Shown: positions 43,145 to 54,240 of the stretch, one piece after another
Numbering within the stretch: the first letter of the stretch is position 1
How the letters are laid out: the number at the start of each line of letters is the position of its first letter
Assembly: GCA_002049455.2 (NCBI GenBank)
Contig: KV918770.1
Coordinates: forward strand, 434,001 to 498,000
Source of the DNA: Porphyra umbilicalis
Lineage: Eukaryota; Rhodophyta; Bangiophyceae; Bangiales; Bangiaceae
DNA: 64,000 bases
Reading direction: 5' to 3'
Translations under genes and position numbers: made by a program
The notes under the pieces: model-generated
The model's database searches: none
Told to the model about the DNA's origin: nothing
Seen by the model: the letters and a program-made list of their open reading frames with translations, nothing else

Positions 43145-45770
43145 CTATTCAGAGCTAAGCACCTCCCTCGTGTACAAGAAAACGTGCCGCTGCCTCACAA
43201 AAAGAGTTCCCACGACGGCAATAATGAACGTCATATTCACATAGCGCATGGCAATCCCGAGACTCGAAAAGCACTCTGTGTCCCGGCGTTTCTCTGGCAT
43301 CCCATGCGCCTCTGGCCGGTCGGCCGACGACCGCACACACTCGATATAGGCGAATGCCTTGAGCTTGCCGGCGTCAAAAATCACAGCGTAGTGGTGTACG
43401 GCCCCATACACGTTCACAGGGACACGCTCCTGCCACCGCCCGCGCCCTGCCGTCGGCAGAACGTGCGACCTGACTCGAACGAGGTGGTCCCGCCTCCGAT
43501 CCCCCGCGTCCTGCGACGAGGAGACAGTCCCGGAAACTTGACCATATGCAAACGGCGCTCGGAAGTACTTCTTGGCAAATATGTGAGGAGGCACTTCGGC
43601 GACTCCTTCCAAAACTAGAACTGTTTTCATCCGAGCGAGCTCTGCGCCAATCAAAGCAGCAGCAGCTTGCTGAGGAGGGAGCAGATTCACGTTCGGCTCC
43701 TTTGAGAACGACAGTGTGCCAACCGGATCTTGACTGTCACTTCGGCGAGGTTTCCTGCTTGCTTTCACCCAGGCGTCCGCTACGTGCGCCTCGGCGAAGC
43801 TAGGGAACAACTCTGCGGAGTACGCAGATACCGCAGATGTCAGAGCCGCATATGGGAAACGCCGAGACCGGATGAGACGTGTAACTGTGCCGATGAGATG
43901 CTCTGATGGAAACTGCCAAAGCTACCAGGCAGGGCCGCACGAACGTAGGTTTGCAGTCACGTCCAGCAGAGCCACTACAAAACTCATCCTCCGTCAGGGC
44001 GCATGGTTTGAAAAGCAGGCGCCCAGTTTGACAAAGATACATCAACAACTTGAAACACTCTTCGAAAATTCTGTCAGTAAGGACGACTTCTCCAACGCTC
44101 AGAACAGAGGACATTCAATCGACTGCATTGTAGGAGCCCGAATGCTGGAAAATGTTTCACCGAGACCACGCTTGGCTGAGCGGGACGGTGGGGCGCCCTG
44201 CCTTGATCTCGCGGCCGATGGATTCGGAAACCGACTGCGGGATGAGGCATGGCTGGTCTTCGCCAAGCTTCTCGTTCTCCTTACCGAACAGCTCCCACAA
44301 CCTGAGCACCACGTTGCACAGGAATACGTGCATAAAATCATATGGCACAAGGTCGGTGCCAAGTCCCCAGAGATAGCTCAGAGCAGGGTAGCGAGCCTTG
44401 TCCGCCGGGCTTGGCCAGAAGAAAAGCGCGTACACCTTGAAACCTTCTTTCTGGGCCTTGTTCCGAACCGCAGCCTTGCTCTTCCGCGCTGCGCGAGCGT
44501 ACTCGACCCTGGCGACGCCTGTGGTGATGGTTCCCGCCGTCCGGCGCGGCGCGGCGTCTCCTATGACATCGAACCGAGGCCGCTTGAATGAGGGAGGGTC
44601 ATCTGGGGCGCATGGGGCGTAGCAGTACCGGCGCTTCAGTTTGACTCCGGCACAAATTCGAAACCGTCCGCCGTACTCCCTGGTGCTGCCAACTGCCTTG
44701 AGCAGCTTGTCTCCACCAGGCATGTCGGTGGTGAACTTCACCACTAATGCGTGCACAACCTGAGGGTCAGTGAACCCCGCCATGGTTACACTTGACATCC
44801 CCGCCGTCAGCTCGTTCAGCTCTTCAGCGATCGGTTGTAGGAACGAATTCAAGTCCGCGGGTTGCACCGGTCCCGGAGTGATTCAAAGGATACGTTGTGG
44901 CACAATTTGGACTCTTGCGCTCGGGTCGACGTTAAAAATGGTCGCGATAATCGGCCAATCTTGGAAGCCGCGCTGCCTCAAGGCTTTAAAACCGTCCGTC
45001 GAGATGCTCAGCACGATAGATTTGTTTTTCAAGAAGTAGCCCTGGGCGTACAATTTGCGGAACTTGGTATCGTCAAACCAGTTTTGGTGGTCTTGCGGTG
45101 GGCCAGCTGCGGCAGCTTGCCAATAGGTGGTGTTATTTGAGGGCCGCTCATCCGCGCGGTACCGAGGAACCTTGCATACGTCGCACTTTGTGAGAAGGGC
45201 GCGGTTCGTGGTGAACGCAACGCAGCCGTTTCGGCAGCGGTTAACCTCCTTCGTGTGTAAGTTGACACTGGACTCTACCATCGAGTTGAGAAGGTGCGGT
45301 GTCCGACAGGTTCCAAACGACCGCCGTTGTCGCAGGTAGTCATCGGCTTTTTCTCGCGACAGACAGTATTTCACAATAAAGTTGTATGCGACAAAGTCGT
45401 CTATGCAGTCTTGAAACACCTGCGGAGAGATGCACACGCCATTAGGCCGCAGGGTGCTGGGCTGAGGAGCGTGTGGGGGCGACAGGTCGTCCCCCCCCCC
45501 CTCGTCTGCTGAGCCACCGGCACCAGCAGGACCCCCTTGATTTGCAACCCAGACGGCAGGCCCAGCCTTGCCACGGCGGGGGCGGAGGCCGCGCACCATT
45601 CTCTGGTGTTCGAACCCTGTGGTGCGGGACACCATTGAGGAACCCCCTGGTACTTCGCCACAGCAAACAGGGAAACGGTATTCCCACATATCAGTCATGC
45701 TGACTGGATCAATGGGCCTGGAAGCGACCGGAAGTGTCAGGATCAGTGTCACCCGGGGAGTGGAGGACAA
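43145..45770 (-). pseudogene. CACTA (En/Spm) type Tnp2-like transposase, degenerate
   Basis: A minus-strand frame from 45770 to 44157, broken by one TGA (44883-44885), carries Tnp2-type features. These are a Cys module CRNGCVAF..NRALLTKCDVCKVPRY, then VLSISTDGFKALRQ with WPIIATIFNVDPSARV, then ADLNSFLQPIAEEL, TTDMPGGDKLL and DLVPYDFMHVFLCNVVLRLWELF. STDGF and the TTDMPG acidic residues sit where catalytic Asp residues are expected. After a frameshift near 44150 a block (SVGEVVLTDRIFEE) continues at 44.1 kb. A C-terminal part (NLLPPQQAAAALIGAELARM, HHYAVIFDAGKLKAFAYIE) lies at 43810-43145. It would cut and join CACTA elements in the nucleus. The start is unknown; the first 70 residues show no domain. 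Confidence 0.75.
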
Positions 45771-45900
45771 GGATCCCGGGTTTTTCCTGGTTCCGGTACG
45801 GGGATCTCTGTATTATCCCGGTTCTGTTCCCTAAGAGCAGAAACAGGGCACAAACAGAGATTGAGAAGATGCAGGCAACCGACGGCCGACATCACAGCGA
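45690..45900. repeat. Possible inverted relative of the 29.8/35.4 kb dispersed repeat
   Basis: On the minus strand the words AGAACCGGGATAA, CCGGAACCAGG and CCCGGGATC follow each other as in the 29845 and 35415 copies. The match is weak and only suggestive. Confidence 0.3.
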
Positions 45901-46200
45901 CGAGTAATGGGTATTAGCGCACGGCGCATCGAACACCTTCCATGGCGCGCATTTTGGACGTCTAGGCTTCAGCCGATCCCACCGACCCCCGCTCCTGCTT
46001 CGACCCCACAGCCACGCAACGGTGAGTGCTCGCGCCTCGCTTCCCGCCCAGATGAAAGCTTTTGGTGATCGTTCTCGTCGTGGTCGATTGGGTGCGGCGC
46101 ATTGAGTCTCATCATCACAAGCCTCGCCCCCCGCCTCGTCGACCCGACACTTGGCCTCCTTCACGCCCACCCGCCCGGCCTCATGAATACCCGACGACTA

Positions 46201-47044
46201 TTACTTGGGCATGGGTACGAACGCCTCGCGGCCGGCGATGGTCGATTCTACCCACCCGTTCCCGACACCAGCGCTGGTGGCGGCGATGCGCACGACTCCA
46301 TTGGTACTGGCGAAGCCGGCGCAGCGGCCACTTGATGGCGTCAGCTCGTCAAAGGCCGGGTCAGAGGACTCCACAGGGGCCTGTGACGGCGTCGATGTTG
46401 GGAAATGAGCTGTCGTCGGCGCGACGGTCGGCGTCGGCTCGGCGTTGGCGGGAGGCGTCGGAGTCGGCGGCTGTGGCGATAACAAACTGACGCAGGTGGC
46501 GGCGGCCGCAAAAGCAGCATAGTACTCGATCGAGTCGTTCTGGCACGAGTCGTCTGCTGTGTCGCACGGGAATACAGAGAAGTGGTCAACGCGCGCCTTC
46601 CAGGTGCGGCCCGACGGGTGGAAGGTGAACGATTCACCGGCTGCCAGCCCGGGCGTCAGCAGCACGCCGCCATTGAACCTTGTACCGTACGCCCATTGGG
46701 AAGAGAAGAGCATGCGAGTAAAACCAGCGCCGAAAAGGACGAGGTCATTCAGCAGAAAGGAAACGTGACGAATTATCAGCGCTAGGTGAGCATGTCTTTC
46801 CACAGAAGTTGTCTTGATCATAAGAGCCTTCGAAAAAGAAAATGTACATGGCCACGACAGCGCGTTGCTGCTCTCCTTTCTCAACCCGTTCACTCAACAC
46901 GTGCCGTATTTTCACCGCCTTTCCGAGAGATGTGCATCCACTCGCCCGTCGGATAATGCTGCAGCCACCGGTTTGGATACAGCCGGCCTGCACCAGCACC
47001 CAGGTCGACATGGAGACTGCGCACAAATCAAACAAAACAAACAC
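46201..47044 (-). pseudogene. Unknown protein family, member 1 (secreted-like domain and Thr/Pro linker)
   Basis: The minus-strand frame 46893-46201 reads ...SSQWAYGTRFNGGVLL, PGLAAGESFTFHPSGRTWKA, FSVFPCDTADDSCQND, then a Pro/Thr-rich linker (about 46440-46370), then SGRCAGFASTNGVVRI. An overlapping upstream frame (47044-46745) has a hydrophobic N-terminus (MFVLFDLCAVSMSTWVLV), like a signal peptide; joining it would need a frameshift or intron. The LL.P.LA...FF..SG...VFSV.C pattern recurs in the next member. I do not recognise the family. It may be a host gene cluster in decay. Confidence 0.45.
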
Positions 47045-47082
47045 AGGTCAAGGCCACCACAAAAGGAAAGACGGCGTCCGTA

Positions 47083-47214
47083 CAGCCGTTCTCCCCAAAT
47101 TTCCGCACTCCCACTGTTGCAAAAGAGTTCCAAATCGGCCTCTGCGGGGTCGTAGAGGCCGATTTAAAACTCTTTGGCAACTGTTGGAGTGCGGCATTTT
47201 GTGGAGAACGGGTG
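47083..47214. mobile_element. 132-bp hairpin MITE, copy 1, TA-flanked
   Basis: Two arms of about 60 bp form one long hairpin. The start CAGCCGTTCTCC pairs with GGAGAACGGGTG at the end, and the inner AAATCGGCCTCT pairs with AGAGGCCGATTT around a small GGGGTCGT loop. TA lies on each side (47081-47082, 47215-47216). Copy 2 at 62787-62918 has exactly the same length and flanks. It sits between members 1 and 2 of the unknown protein family. Confidence 0.9.
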
Positions 47215-47297
47215 TAGAAGGTCAGTTATACCGCGCCGCTATCTCGCTCAAGGTGCGATAGAGACAGCACCACCTGGGCACAGACAAGTTCACCTCT

Positions 47298-47935
47298 TCA
47301 GTATCTAGATACATGCGGTGTATGATTTTTCAACTCTTCAGACTCCTCGCAGATGGAAAAAAAGGTACGCAGTGTGCATCCACTTCTTCTTGCCCCACGT
47401 GCGGAGCACCAGCCGGAGGCGCCCCGCAGCCATGGCCTAAATCGTGTACTAACACACCCCGACAACTGCCTTCTCAATCGCGGGGTCCGACTGCAACAGC
47501 TTCTAGACGAAACCGAGCGCGCCGCGCGCCGTGGCAGTCCTCCATCCGTCCGCAAGTGGTCCGCCCTCCTCCGCGTGAACGAAGGCCGCGCCCGGGCAGT
47601 CGAGGTCTTCACTTGCGCCGCCGCTCCCAGCCGGCGATTTCAACGTCGGTCACCATTTTGCCGCCAGTGCTGGTGAACGCGGACGCCACATCGGCACCGT
47701 ACTCCGCCGAGTGATATTGGCACGACACGTCAGTTGCGACACACGCTCAAAAAACAAACACCCCCATCGGCGCTTCTGGCGCGCAGCCAGACAAGCGAAA
47801 GAACATCGTATTGCAGGTCGCCAGCTCGGGCGTGAGAAGCACGACGCTGTTTCTCTCGTGACCATACTCCCACGTTAACCACACGCGCAAAATAAGACAA
47901 TCGCAAAAGGCGACATTAAGCGACCAGTGCGACAA
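47298..47935 (-). pseudogene. Unknown protein family, member 2
   Basis: Minus-strand fragments in several frames: TWEYGHERNSVVLLTPELA (47.9 kb), QYHSAEYGADVASAFTSTGG and DVEIAGWERRR (47.65-47.73 kb), then DLDCPGAAFVHAEEGGPLAD and LQSDPAIEKAVVGVC (47.45-47.6 kb), and a basic end AAGRLRLVLRTWGKKK (about 47.37-47.42 kb). The first part matches member 1 and the last part matches member 3. Stops and shifts separate the pieces. No known domain. Confidence 0.45.
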
Positions 47936-48920
47936 ATAAAGCCGTGAGCTTCCATACTCGAGTCCCAGTCACCGCGCACCTCAGACTCTCGCGCGAGCAT
48001 CTGCGGACATCAACTTATTCTCCGAGGTGTCCAAACCAGGCCCTGTCATAAGTATCGTTTTCAGCTTCGGGTACGGTATATACAAATCGTTGAATTCAAG
48101 TACGAGTGCTGGCCACGTATATTTTCACGTGTATCAATACAAAATATACCTTGAAAACACGGGTACGAATCAATTCCGAAATTGATTGACTTGGAACAGC
48201 TGCCAACCTTTAGCAGCGCCAAGCGCCTATTTTTCTTGAGCATGTCGGATCCGCTCTGTCACGTGAGTCATTCTGTTTGCGACGTTGTCAACGGCTCGCG
48301 TGAGTACTCTTACGGGCGCGCTTTGGCGAGCACACCGCGGTCCGGAGAATCCACCCCGACTAGAACCGTTGTAGAATTCAAGTCAAGACTACAGATCAAC
48401 TGGTACTTACCGGTGGTGAAACGACATAATTGCATCGTAATGCGCGCTCTGCTGGTTTTATCTCCGCTATCGGACCTAATTGATAGATGACCACGGCTAC
48501 CTACGCAATTGTTGTTTTGAGTGTGGGTGCCAGCCGCCTTGCTGCCTACGGGGTAGAGGAGTTCAGACACTTACACCTGTAAACACACCTACTCACAATA
48601 TACGTATGGTAGGGCCCAGTACAAACACAGCCTAAGGTACCGTCGCCGCGGTTCTCTTTTGCACACTACCTCGGCCCTTGGGTATTCTTGCAGTCATCGT
48701 TTCTGGTACAACGGCCCTGCGCCAGCCCCGAGGTCAATAAAAAAGCTGTGGAAGCATCCACCAGCCAGTCAATGCAGGCGAAGTGCCTCGGAGACGCGAG
48801 AAATCACACACGAAAAGGGGAGGGCAGTCGCATGTCCTCGGTCACGTGCCATACGAAAATACTTCATCTTCAGCGACCCGCCTTGACTCCCTACAAGCTG
48901 ACCGGCTCTTCTGTCGCCGC
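47936..48920. other. No gene recognised; AT-rich stretch
   Basis: 48.04-48.2 kb is AT-rich with CAGGCCCTGTCATAAG at 48038, which resembles a hAT-type end. No partner end with a duplicated 8-mer was found. Short frames have no domain. Confidence 0.35.
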
Positions 48921-49097
48921 AAACGTACTCATTGTGCACTCACTTCTTCTCGCCCGACGCGCGGCGGGCCAGCCGACGCCGCCCCGCCACCGCAGCCGTC
49001 AAGAAGTACGTGCGCACCGCAAAGCCCGGCTCGTCCCGCGCCGGGTCCGCCTGGAAGGGCTTCTTTATTGGACTGTGATGCTCGTCGCCGACTCCAC
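48921..49097 (-). pseudogene. Unknown protein family, member 3 (C-terminal remnant)
   Basis: The minus-strand frame reads PFQADPARDEPGFAVRTYFL, then TAAVAGRRRLARRASGEKK and stop. It parallels LQSDPAIEK...AAGRLRLVLRTWGKKK in member 2. The end of the block matches a GTGAGT donor-like context (AAGAAGTGAGTGCAC). Upstream sequence is replaced by the LTR relative at 49098. Confidence 0.45.
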
Positions 49098-49483
49098 TGT
49101 TCGTTCGCGGATGGATGATGGTCGGTGATCCTTATGGTACCGCTGATGGTACATTTGCAAGACTTGGTCAAGTTGCGCACATTCGTGTTGAGGCATCCAG
49201 GGGCGTTACATTTGGCATGTTTTGGATTTGATCTTCGCTTTGCTCTTGTGGCTTTTGACTTGGTGAGTGACTCGATTTCATGCAAGGGCGTGAGCGACGG
49301 TGTGGGCGCGAGAGGGGGGAGCACTTGGGCCGGTGGGGACAATTTGAGAGGTGTTCTCGGTAAGGAGAGGCAGGCGAACCGTAGAACAACCAACAAAGCA
49401 CGGTCGCACACACACACACAAGCTCAAGCCACTCAACCACTTGACCATGCTCCCCCAACACCTATCCTAACTGCATTTCAACA
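49098..49483 (-). repeat. Truncated, inverted relative of the solo LTR at 884-1429
   Basis: Read on the minus strand from 49483, TGTTGAAATGCAGTTAGGAT, GTGGTTGAGTGGCTT and GTGCTTTGTTGGTTGT match the solo LTR in order. Similarity then fades through AAATGTACCATCAGCGG. The far end looks truncated, and flanking 5-mers do not match, so no duplication is proved. Open frames here have no domain. Confidence 0.7.
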
Positions 49484-49485
49484 AG

Positions 49486-50320
49486 TTAGCTCTCTCCATC
49501 AATGAAACCCGCAAGCAGCTCGGCAGCAATGCGACAGCAGTAGTACGCGGTGCTCCTCGTGTTGAAGTAACGGGGCATGCCGCGCGCCTGGAGGTTCATT
49601 GTCCTCAAAATGAACTCCATGCAGTCGTCTGATTTCTCTCGGCTGCGACACTTAGCGTAGTGGAATGCTCTCTCGCGGTAAGAGTTGCCCTTGACCTTCG
49701 ACTTGTCGATTAGCCACTGCTTGATAGCGGAGGTGATGCGCGAAGTCTGCGAGCCAAGGGAGTCGTACCAAGAGACAGTGCCCGTCTCGACACCGACCCC
49801 GCACGACCACCAGGAACGAGTGAGAGTCTACTCAGTTTATTGGCATAAAAACCTGGTCCATGGAGACGATGTAGAACTCTTAGGCCCACCGCTGCACAAT
49901 GTCGTATGAGTAGTCGTGCATGAACTACAGCTGCTTTTACAGGAACATGTTGAAGAAGAAGAGCTTGCGGGCGGTCGGGATGAGCTGCAACGTGTTCTTG
50001 AGGCGCTTATCCAGCAACAGCGTGTACGCGTTGATGGCCTTATCGTCCACTCACTTCCGCGGCAGCAAGTTGTGGAACTTGACATTGTAGAGGGGGATAG
50101 CGCCAAGCTGGACGATGGGCAGCTTCTTCTTGATCATCTGGTTGGCCGCCTCTATTTTCCTTTGCGTGAGCTGGGAGTTCGGGTCAGCCGGGTTGAGGGT
50201 GGTGGGGTGCTTCTCCTCGGCAGGCGAATCGGACGCCTGCACGACCGACGACAGTAGCACTTGGCACCGGCACTTGGTCTTGGGCACGCGTGCCCGGACG
50301 GACTCGAACATGTCTAGCAC
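49486..50320 (-). pseudogene. Ulp1/C48-like cysteine protease domain, second copy type
   Basis: Minus-strand Ulp1/SENP blocks lie in order: VDDKAINAYTLLLDKRL, KLFFFNMFL, MDQVFMPIN, HSFLVVV with the catalytic His, WYDSLGSQTS with Asp, and DDCMEFIL with the Cys codon at 49621-49623, followed by TAYYCRIAAELLAGF and a stop. The invariant Trp after His is Ser. Stops occur near 50053, 49939, 49930, 49890 and 49830, and a frameshift lies between the His and Asp blocks. The sequence is not close to the domain at 13.2-14.2 kb. It is the C-terminal part of the larger minus-strand gene that extends to about 53.4 kb. Confidence 0.7.
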
Positions 50321-53300
50321 GTCGACGTCTTCTTCTGCTGCGGGCGCCGCCTAGAGAAACTCGGTGCCATCACTGGCCCGAAATGACGAACGGTGCGTGC
50401 ATAGCAATGGGGACGACGAGTCCGTGGGCACCTGCTTCTCGAGTCCAAGACCTGGGAGGTACCCTGCCAGTCTGGCCACGTCGGCACCAGCGGTAGTCCC
50501 ACCCTCGCCCTCGTCAGCTGCTGCGGCAATCTCCGCTGAGGCAAAGGTTGCGACCAGCACCGTCGCCGTCCGAGGGCTGTCGTTGTCACCGATGACAAAT
50601 TCCGCGCAGATATCCTCCCCACTAGACATGTTAATGTCCTCGCATAAGTACTCGGATGAGCTTTCGTCGGCGCTGCAGGCGCCACTGACCAAACCGACCA
50701 AGCTGTCTTCTCCGCTGCCCCCCGAATGCTCCCCGGCTGCATCATCCGCCCGACAAGCAGCCGCGGCAGCCCCGGCAAGAAGAGAACAGAAAGGGTCAAT
50801 CTTGGGCACAGTTAGGAAGGCGGAGAACAGCTTGGAAGCCGCCAAACGAAGGGCCTGCTCCGCCTTTAGCGGCGACCGCAGCCCACGTCTAATTGCAGGT
50901 GGAGGCAAGGAGGGCGCCGGTCGCTTCTCAAAGGGCTACACTGCAAAGGCCCGTTATGTCAGGGCCTTTATCATAGGGAGAGCCACCGCGTCGTCGGCCG
51001 CGGACCGCACACGTTGCTGTATCACCGCCCGCACCATGAAGCTCCGCACAGCACAGGCGTGAGTGATTGCCAGTTCCAACCTTGGCGCGTCCATTCCTGG
51101 CCGCATTATGGGAAGGATGTGCTTCTGCACAATGGCCAAGAGCTGCTTGTCTATGAGATGCACTCAAAGAGCCCGCCGCTGTTATAGTCCTCCTCGCAGC
51201 TGGTGCACTTGCAAGCCACGTCGCGGTTGATGAGGGTCTCGGAAAAGTCTCCGCATGCGTCGGAGAGGAGCTGCCTTGCTTTTTTAAACTCGCCCTTTGC
51301 GTACGCCACGGTATGGCGGAGCGGGCTGGTGAGGTAGTCCGCCGCTGCTGCCATCGTTGAACGTCCCTTGACACAAATGCCCAGCACGGCGTCTAAAAAG
51401 ACGCGCATTTACACCGTTCCGAGGGAAAAGGCAAACAGCCCGTCCTCTGCGCCGTCGTAGTGCACGACAAACCCCTTGTTACACATCGAAACGCTAAAGT
51501 TGATCTGCAACCGCCCGCGCATCGTGAAGAGAAGGGCCGCTTACGCCGTCAGCTCCTTACCGTTCCGCTCCTTGGCGCACTCCAGTCAAAACCTTTCCAC
51601 GTGGACCGATGTGAGCTGGCGTACCTGGTTGTTGTCGCGCAACGCTCTGAGTGCGGCGCTGTACGATTCGCACATGGCGACCATCGACGCGCATGGAAAC
51701 ATGTTGCTAGCGCGCCGATTGTGCAGCCGCGTGGGTACAGTAGCAGGCATCGGTGCTGCGGGCCAGTGCGTGGCAGGAGTTGGCGCTTCAATCGCTGTCT
51801 ATGTCTCGTGCAGCAAATCGTCGGGACCAAACTGCAATGCCTCCTTGCGCTCCATCTCAGCGCGCGCTGCCATCGACGACGCGTCCGCCGGCGTCACTTT
51901 GCTCACGGCTTTTGCATGCATGGAGGACCACGGTATTGTCTGACAGGGCATCCAAGAGCAGGTTGCCAACTTGAACTTGTTGTCCGTCGGTCGGACTACA
52001 ACGGGCGCGCAGGCATGGTCTTGATAAACCACCTACAAGGGGATGCTTCACCTCTTTCCCAAGTGCAGGACAATGTACGTGATCGTCAGGGGCTTCGAAA
52101 TGATGATTCGGATAGAGCATCGTTCTGTAAGCAGCGGCTTCGTGCTCGCAGCAACATCTTATGTTCTTCTGTCTTTTCACGAAGAGCCTGAGCATGAGGT
52201 GAGCATTCCAGCAATGTCTTCCGTTCTGCAATCGCATTTGTTGGCGAGAAAACTCCATATACTCGTATATATCTGGATATATCCCAGATTTTGCTGGAAA
52301 ACCCGGATTCTGAAAGGCCCTGGTAATCGTCCCGACCGGCGGGTCGTCCGCGTCATTTGTGAGCGGCAGGGAACGCACAAATGAGTTCGCCGTGGCTGAT
52401 CGCGCCCACGTCGTGGCCAATGTCGTCGTAGGCCCGCAGAAGCGCCATGGCGTGTCTACAGGGGCAGCTGTGGTTCTGCGCCGCCTCCATCTGCGCATAC
52501 TGCATGGAGAGCCCGAAACTCGACAACCGCCAAAGCCCAAGCTGGTACGCGCAGCTGCACAGGGCAGACATCGTGCCGTCCTTGTACTGCGTTCATGTGG
52601 CAATAGGATCGTCGCGTCGACCGTGACAAGCACGTTCGCGCCGTGCACGCATGCCAACTCCAGGGCTCGTGCGATTGCCACCCTTGCTGTCATATTGACT
52701 GCGGCACGCAGCTGCAGTAAGTAAACGCCGAGCAGGGCGTCATCGTTGACGGGTTGGCGGTCGGCACCTGGAGCTAAGAGCAGAACGAAGGGGGCGCCGT
52801 AGCTCCGGGTGACCCGGCAAGAGCCAGGTGAAGCAGGCGATGAGATGCGGGAGACACCGTTGCCTTGGTTGTATCAGGCGCCACTGGAGAGCCGGAAGAA
52901 GAAGATGCTCGCGAAGCTGAGGGCAATGCGTCCGCCGCGGTAGCTGCCGCGGCCGCTCTGTCACGATGAACACCATCATACCCGGAGCCACGGGCATCTC
53001 CGGCCCGATATGCAGGAGCGACGTCGCCGCCGTCAGCCGTACCATCGGCAGCGGCAGTTGACGCAGTCGCCTCGTCGCGACGGGCAGCCTTTCCCTCCCT
53101 CCAGAATACTAGGTCACACTCCCTTCCACTGAGCTCTTCCCTACCAGCCCCATTATGTTCCTCTCTCCCTTCCCCGTCCGCACCATTTCCAGGCCCACCT
53201 TGGAGAGCTTGAAGAATATCAATTTGCCGCACGTCCTCCGGAACGACACGCAGTCCGAAGTTGTATGATCCAAGGACAATCACGCCAGTGTCAACTCGAT

Positions 53301-53440
53301 CGTATGTGATGAGCGGGCGAGACAAAAAGCCGCCGCACAGCCAAGGCCGTGGCATAAGGCCGCAATAGTGGTCATGCGTGGCGGTCGTGCAGCCAAAAAC
53401 TTCATGCAGGGCAGATCCCGAAAACGCAGACCGTGCAAAA
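50321..53440 (-). pseudogene. N-terminal and middle parts of the Ulp1-bearing gene, family unresolved
   Basis: Minus-strand pieces read upstream to downstream. ITYDRVDTGVIVLGSYNFGL with RVVPEDVRQIDILQALQ is at about 53.31-53.2 kb, followed by an Ala/Glu/Asp-rich linker. RAAVNMTARVAIARALELAC with VHGANVLVTVDATILL is at 52.7-52.6 kb, then YQLGLWRLSSFGLSMQYAQM at 52.54 kb and DADDPPVGTIT at 52.34 kb. FLDAVLGICVKGRSTMAAAA and a Cys patch (ACKCTSCEEDYNSGG) are at 51.4-51.18 kb. A Ser/Asp/Glu-rich acidic region (50908-50351) precedes the protease. The frames change repeatedly. A transposon-borne Ulp1 gene or a host gene are both possible; I recognise no transposase motif. The His/Arg repeat at 53.66-53.75 kb is probably low complexity. 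Confidence 0.45.
52087..52322. mobile_element. hAT-like short element (236 bp), near-perfect 8-bp target duplication
   Basis: GTGATCGT (52079-52086) and GTAATCGT (52323-52330) flank a segment that begins CAGGGGCTTCGAAA and ends TTCTGAAAGGCCCTG. The ends match the hAT family at 10372 and 18356 (CAGGGGCTTTCA-type). Removing it restores a minus-strand frame (PPVGTIT|YIVLHLGKEVKH). It is a deletion derivative with no coding capacity. Confidence 0.8.
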
Positions 53441-53756
53441 CAGAGGGCAAAGCGCAGGGGGGGGGAGGGCACACGCCGCAAACGTTTGCAATCGCCGACA
53501 AGGAGGCGGTCGCCACAACGTGCGGAGGGAGCACCGGCTGCCAGTGGTGGTTGGCAGTGGTCGTGGCCGCCGCCGACAGCTGTGGCGGCAACCGCGGCGG
53601 CAGCTAGCAGCGGCCGAGGAGCGGCCGGTTGTAGCGAGCCGCCGCGATGGCGGCGGATGCTGGCGTTGCAGCGCCGGGGGATCCGGTGGCGGCGGGGGCG
53701 CCGATGGCGCCGGAAGCGCCGGTGACGTCGGGGGCGACGGTGGCGGTGGGGCGCGT

Positions 53757-54240
53757 GGGCGCCATGCCGGCGCAGCGGGCCCAAAACCGTCGTCAAGAGC
53801 ACGTCTTCTTTCGGGTGTTTTGGGACGAACAGATTCTCTGCAGACCGCCCTGGGGCTTTGTCAATCCTGCTTTCTTCCAGAAAGGTCGCCAAAATCATAT
53901 GTTCGCCGGGCTAGATGCAACCCCACCCGTAAAACGAGAGACACAGCATAAGACGTATACACTTCACCCTTCCAGAGAGAGACAGAGACGGAGAAGCATC
54001 TATGGCCCTGCTAGCACGCGCAATGTGTGGAGTGAGGAACGATTCCTGCTCTCGCAAATATAAACATGCAAGGACCTTGCATGGGATGGCCTCTGACAGC
54101 CTGTCAAGGGGGGTCGATCTGTTTTTTGCACCGGGAATCTGTTTCATCAAACAGGAACACGGGCCTTCAAGAGGCTCAAAACAGGCAAAAACTGACGTGC
54201 TTTTGACGACGGTTCTGGGCCCGCTGCGCGGGCGCCACGC
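53757..54240. mobile_element. Mutator-like non-autonomous element with 36-bp inverted ends
   Basis: The left end GCGCAGCGGGCCCAAAACCG (53770, continuing to 53805) is mirrored at 54194-54229 with only two mismatches over 36 bp. Flanks GGGCGCCATGC (53757-53767) and GGGCGCCACGC (54230-54240) look like a 9-11-bp target duplication with one change. Long inverted ends plus a 9-bp-class duplication fit Mutator-like elements. The interior (about 390 bp) holds no transposase. Confidence 0.75.

Noticed and set aside
48038..48210. hAT-like end CAGGCCCTGTCATAAG
   Set aside because: No partner end with a matching 8-bp duplication could be found.
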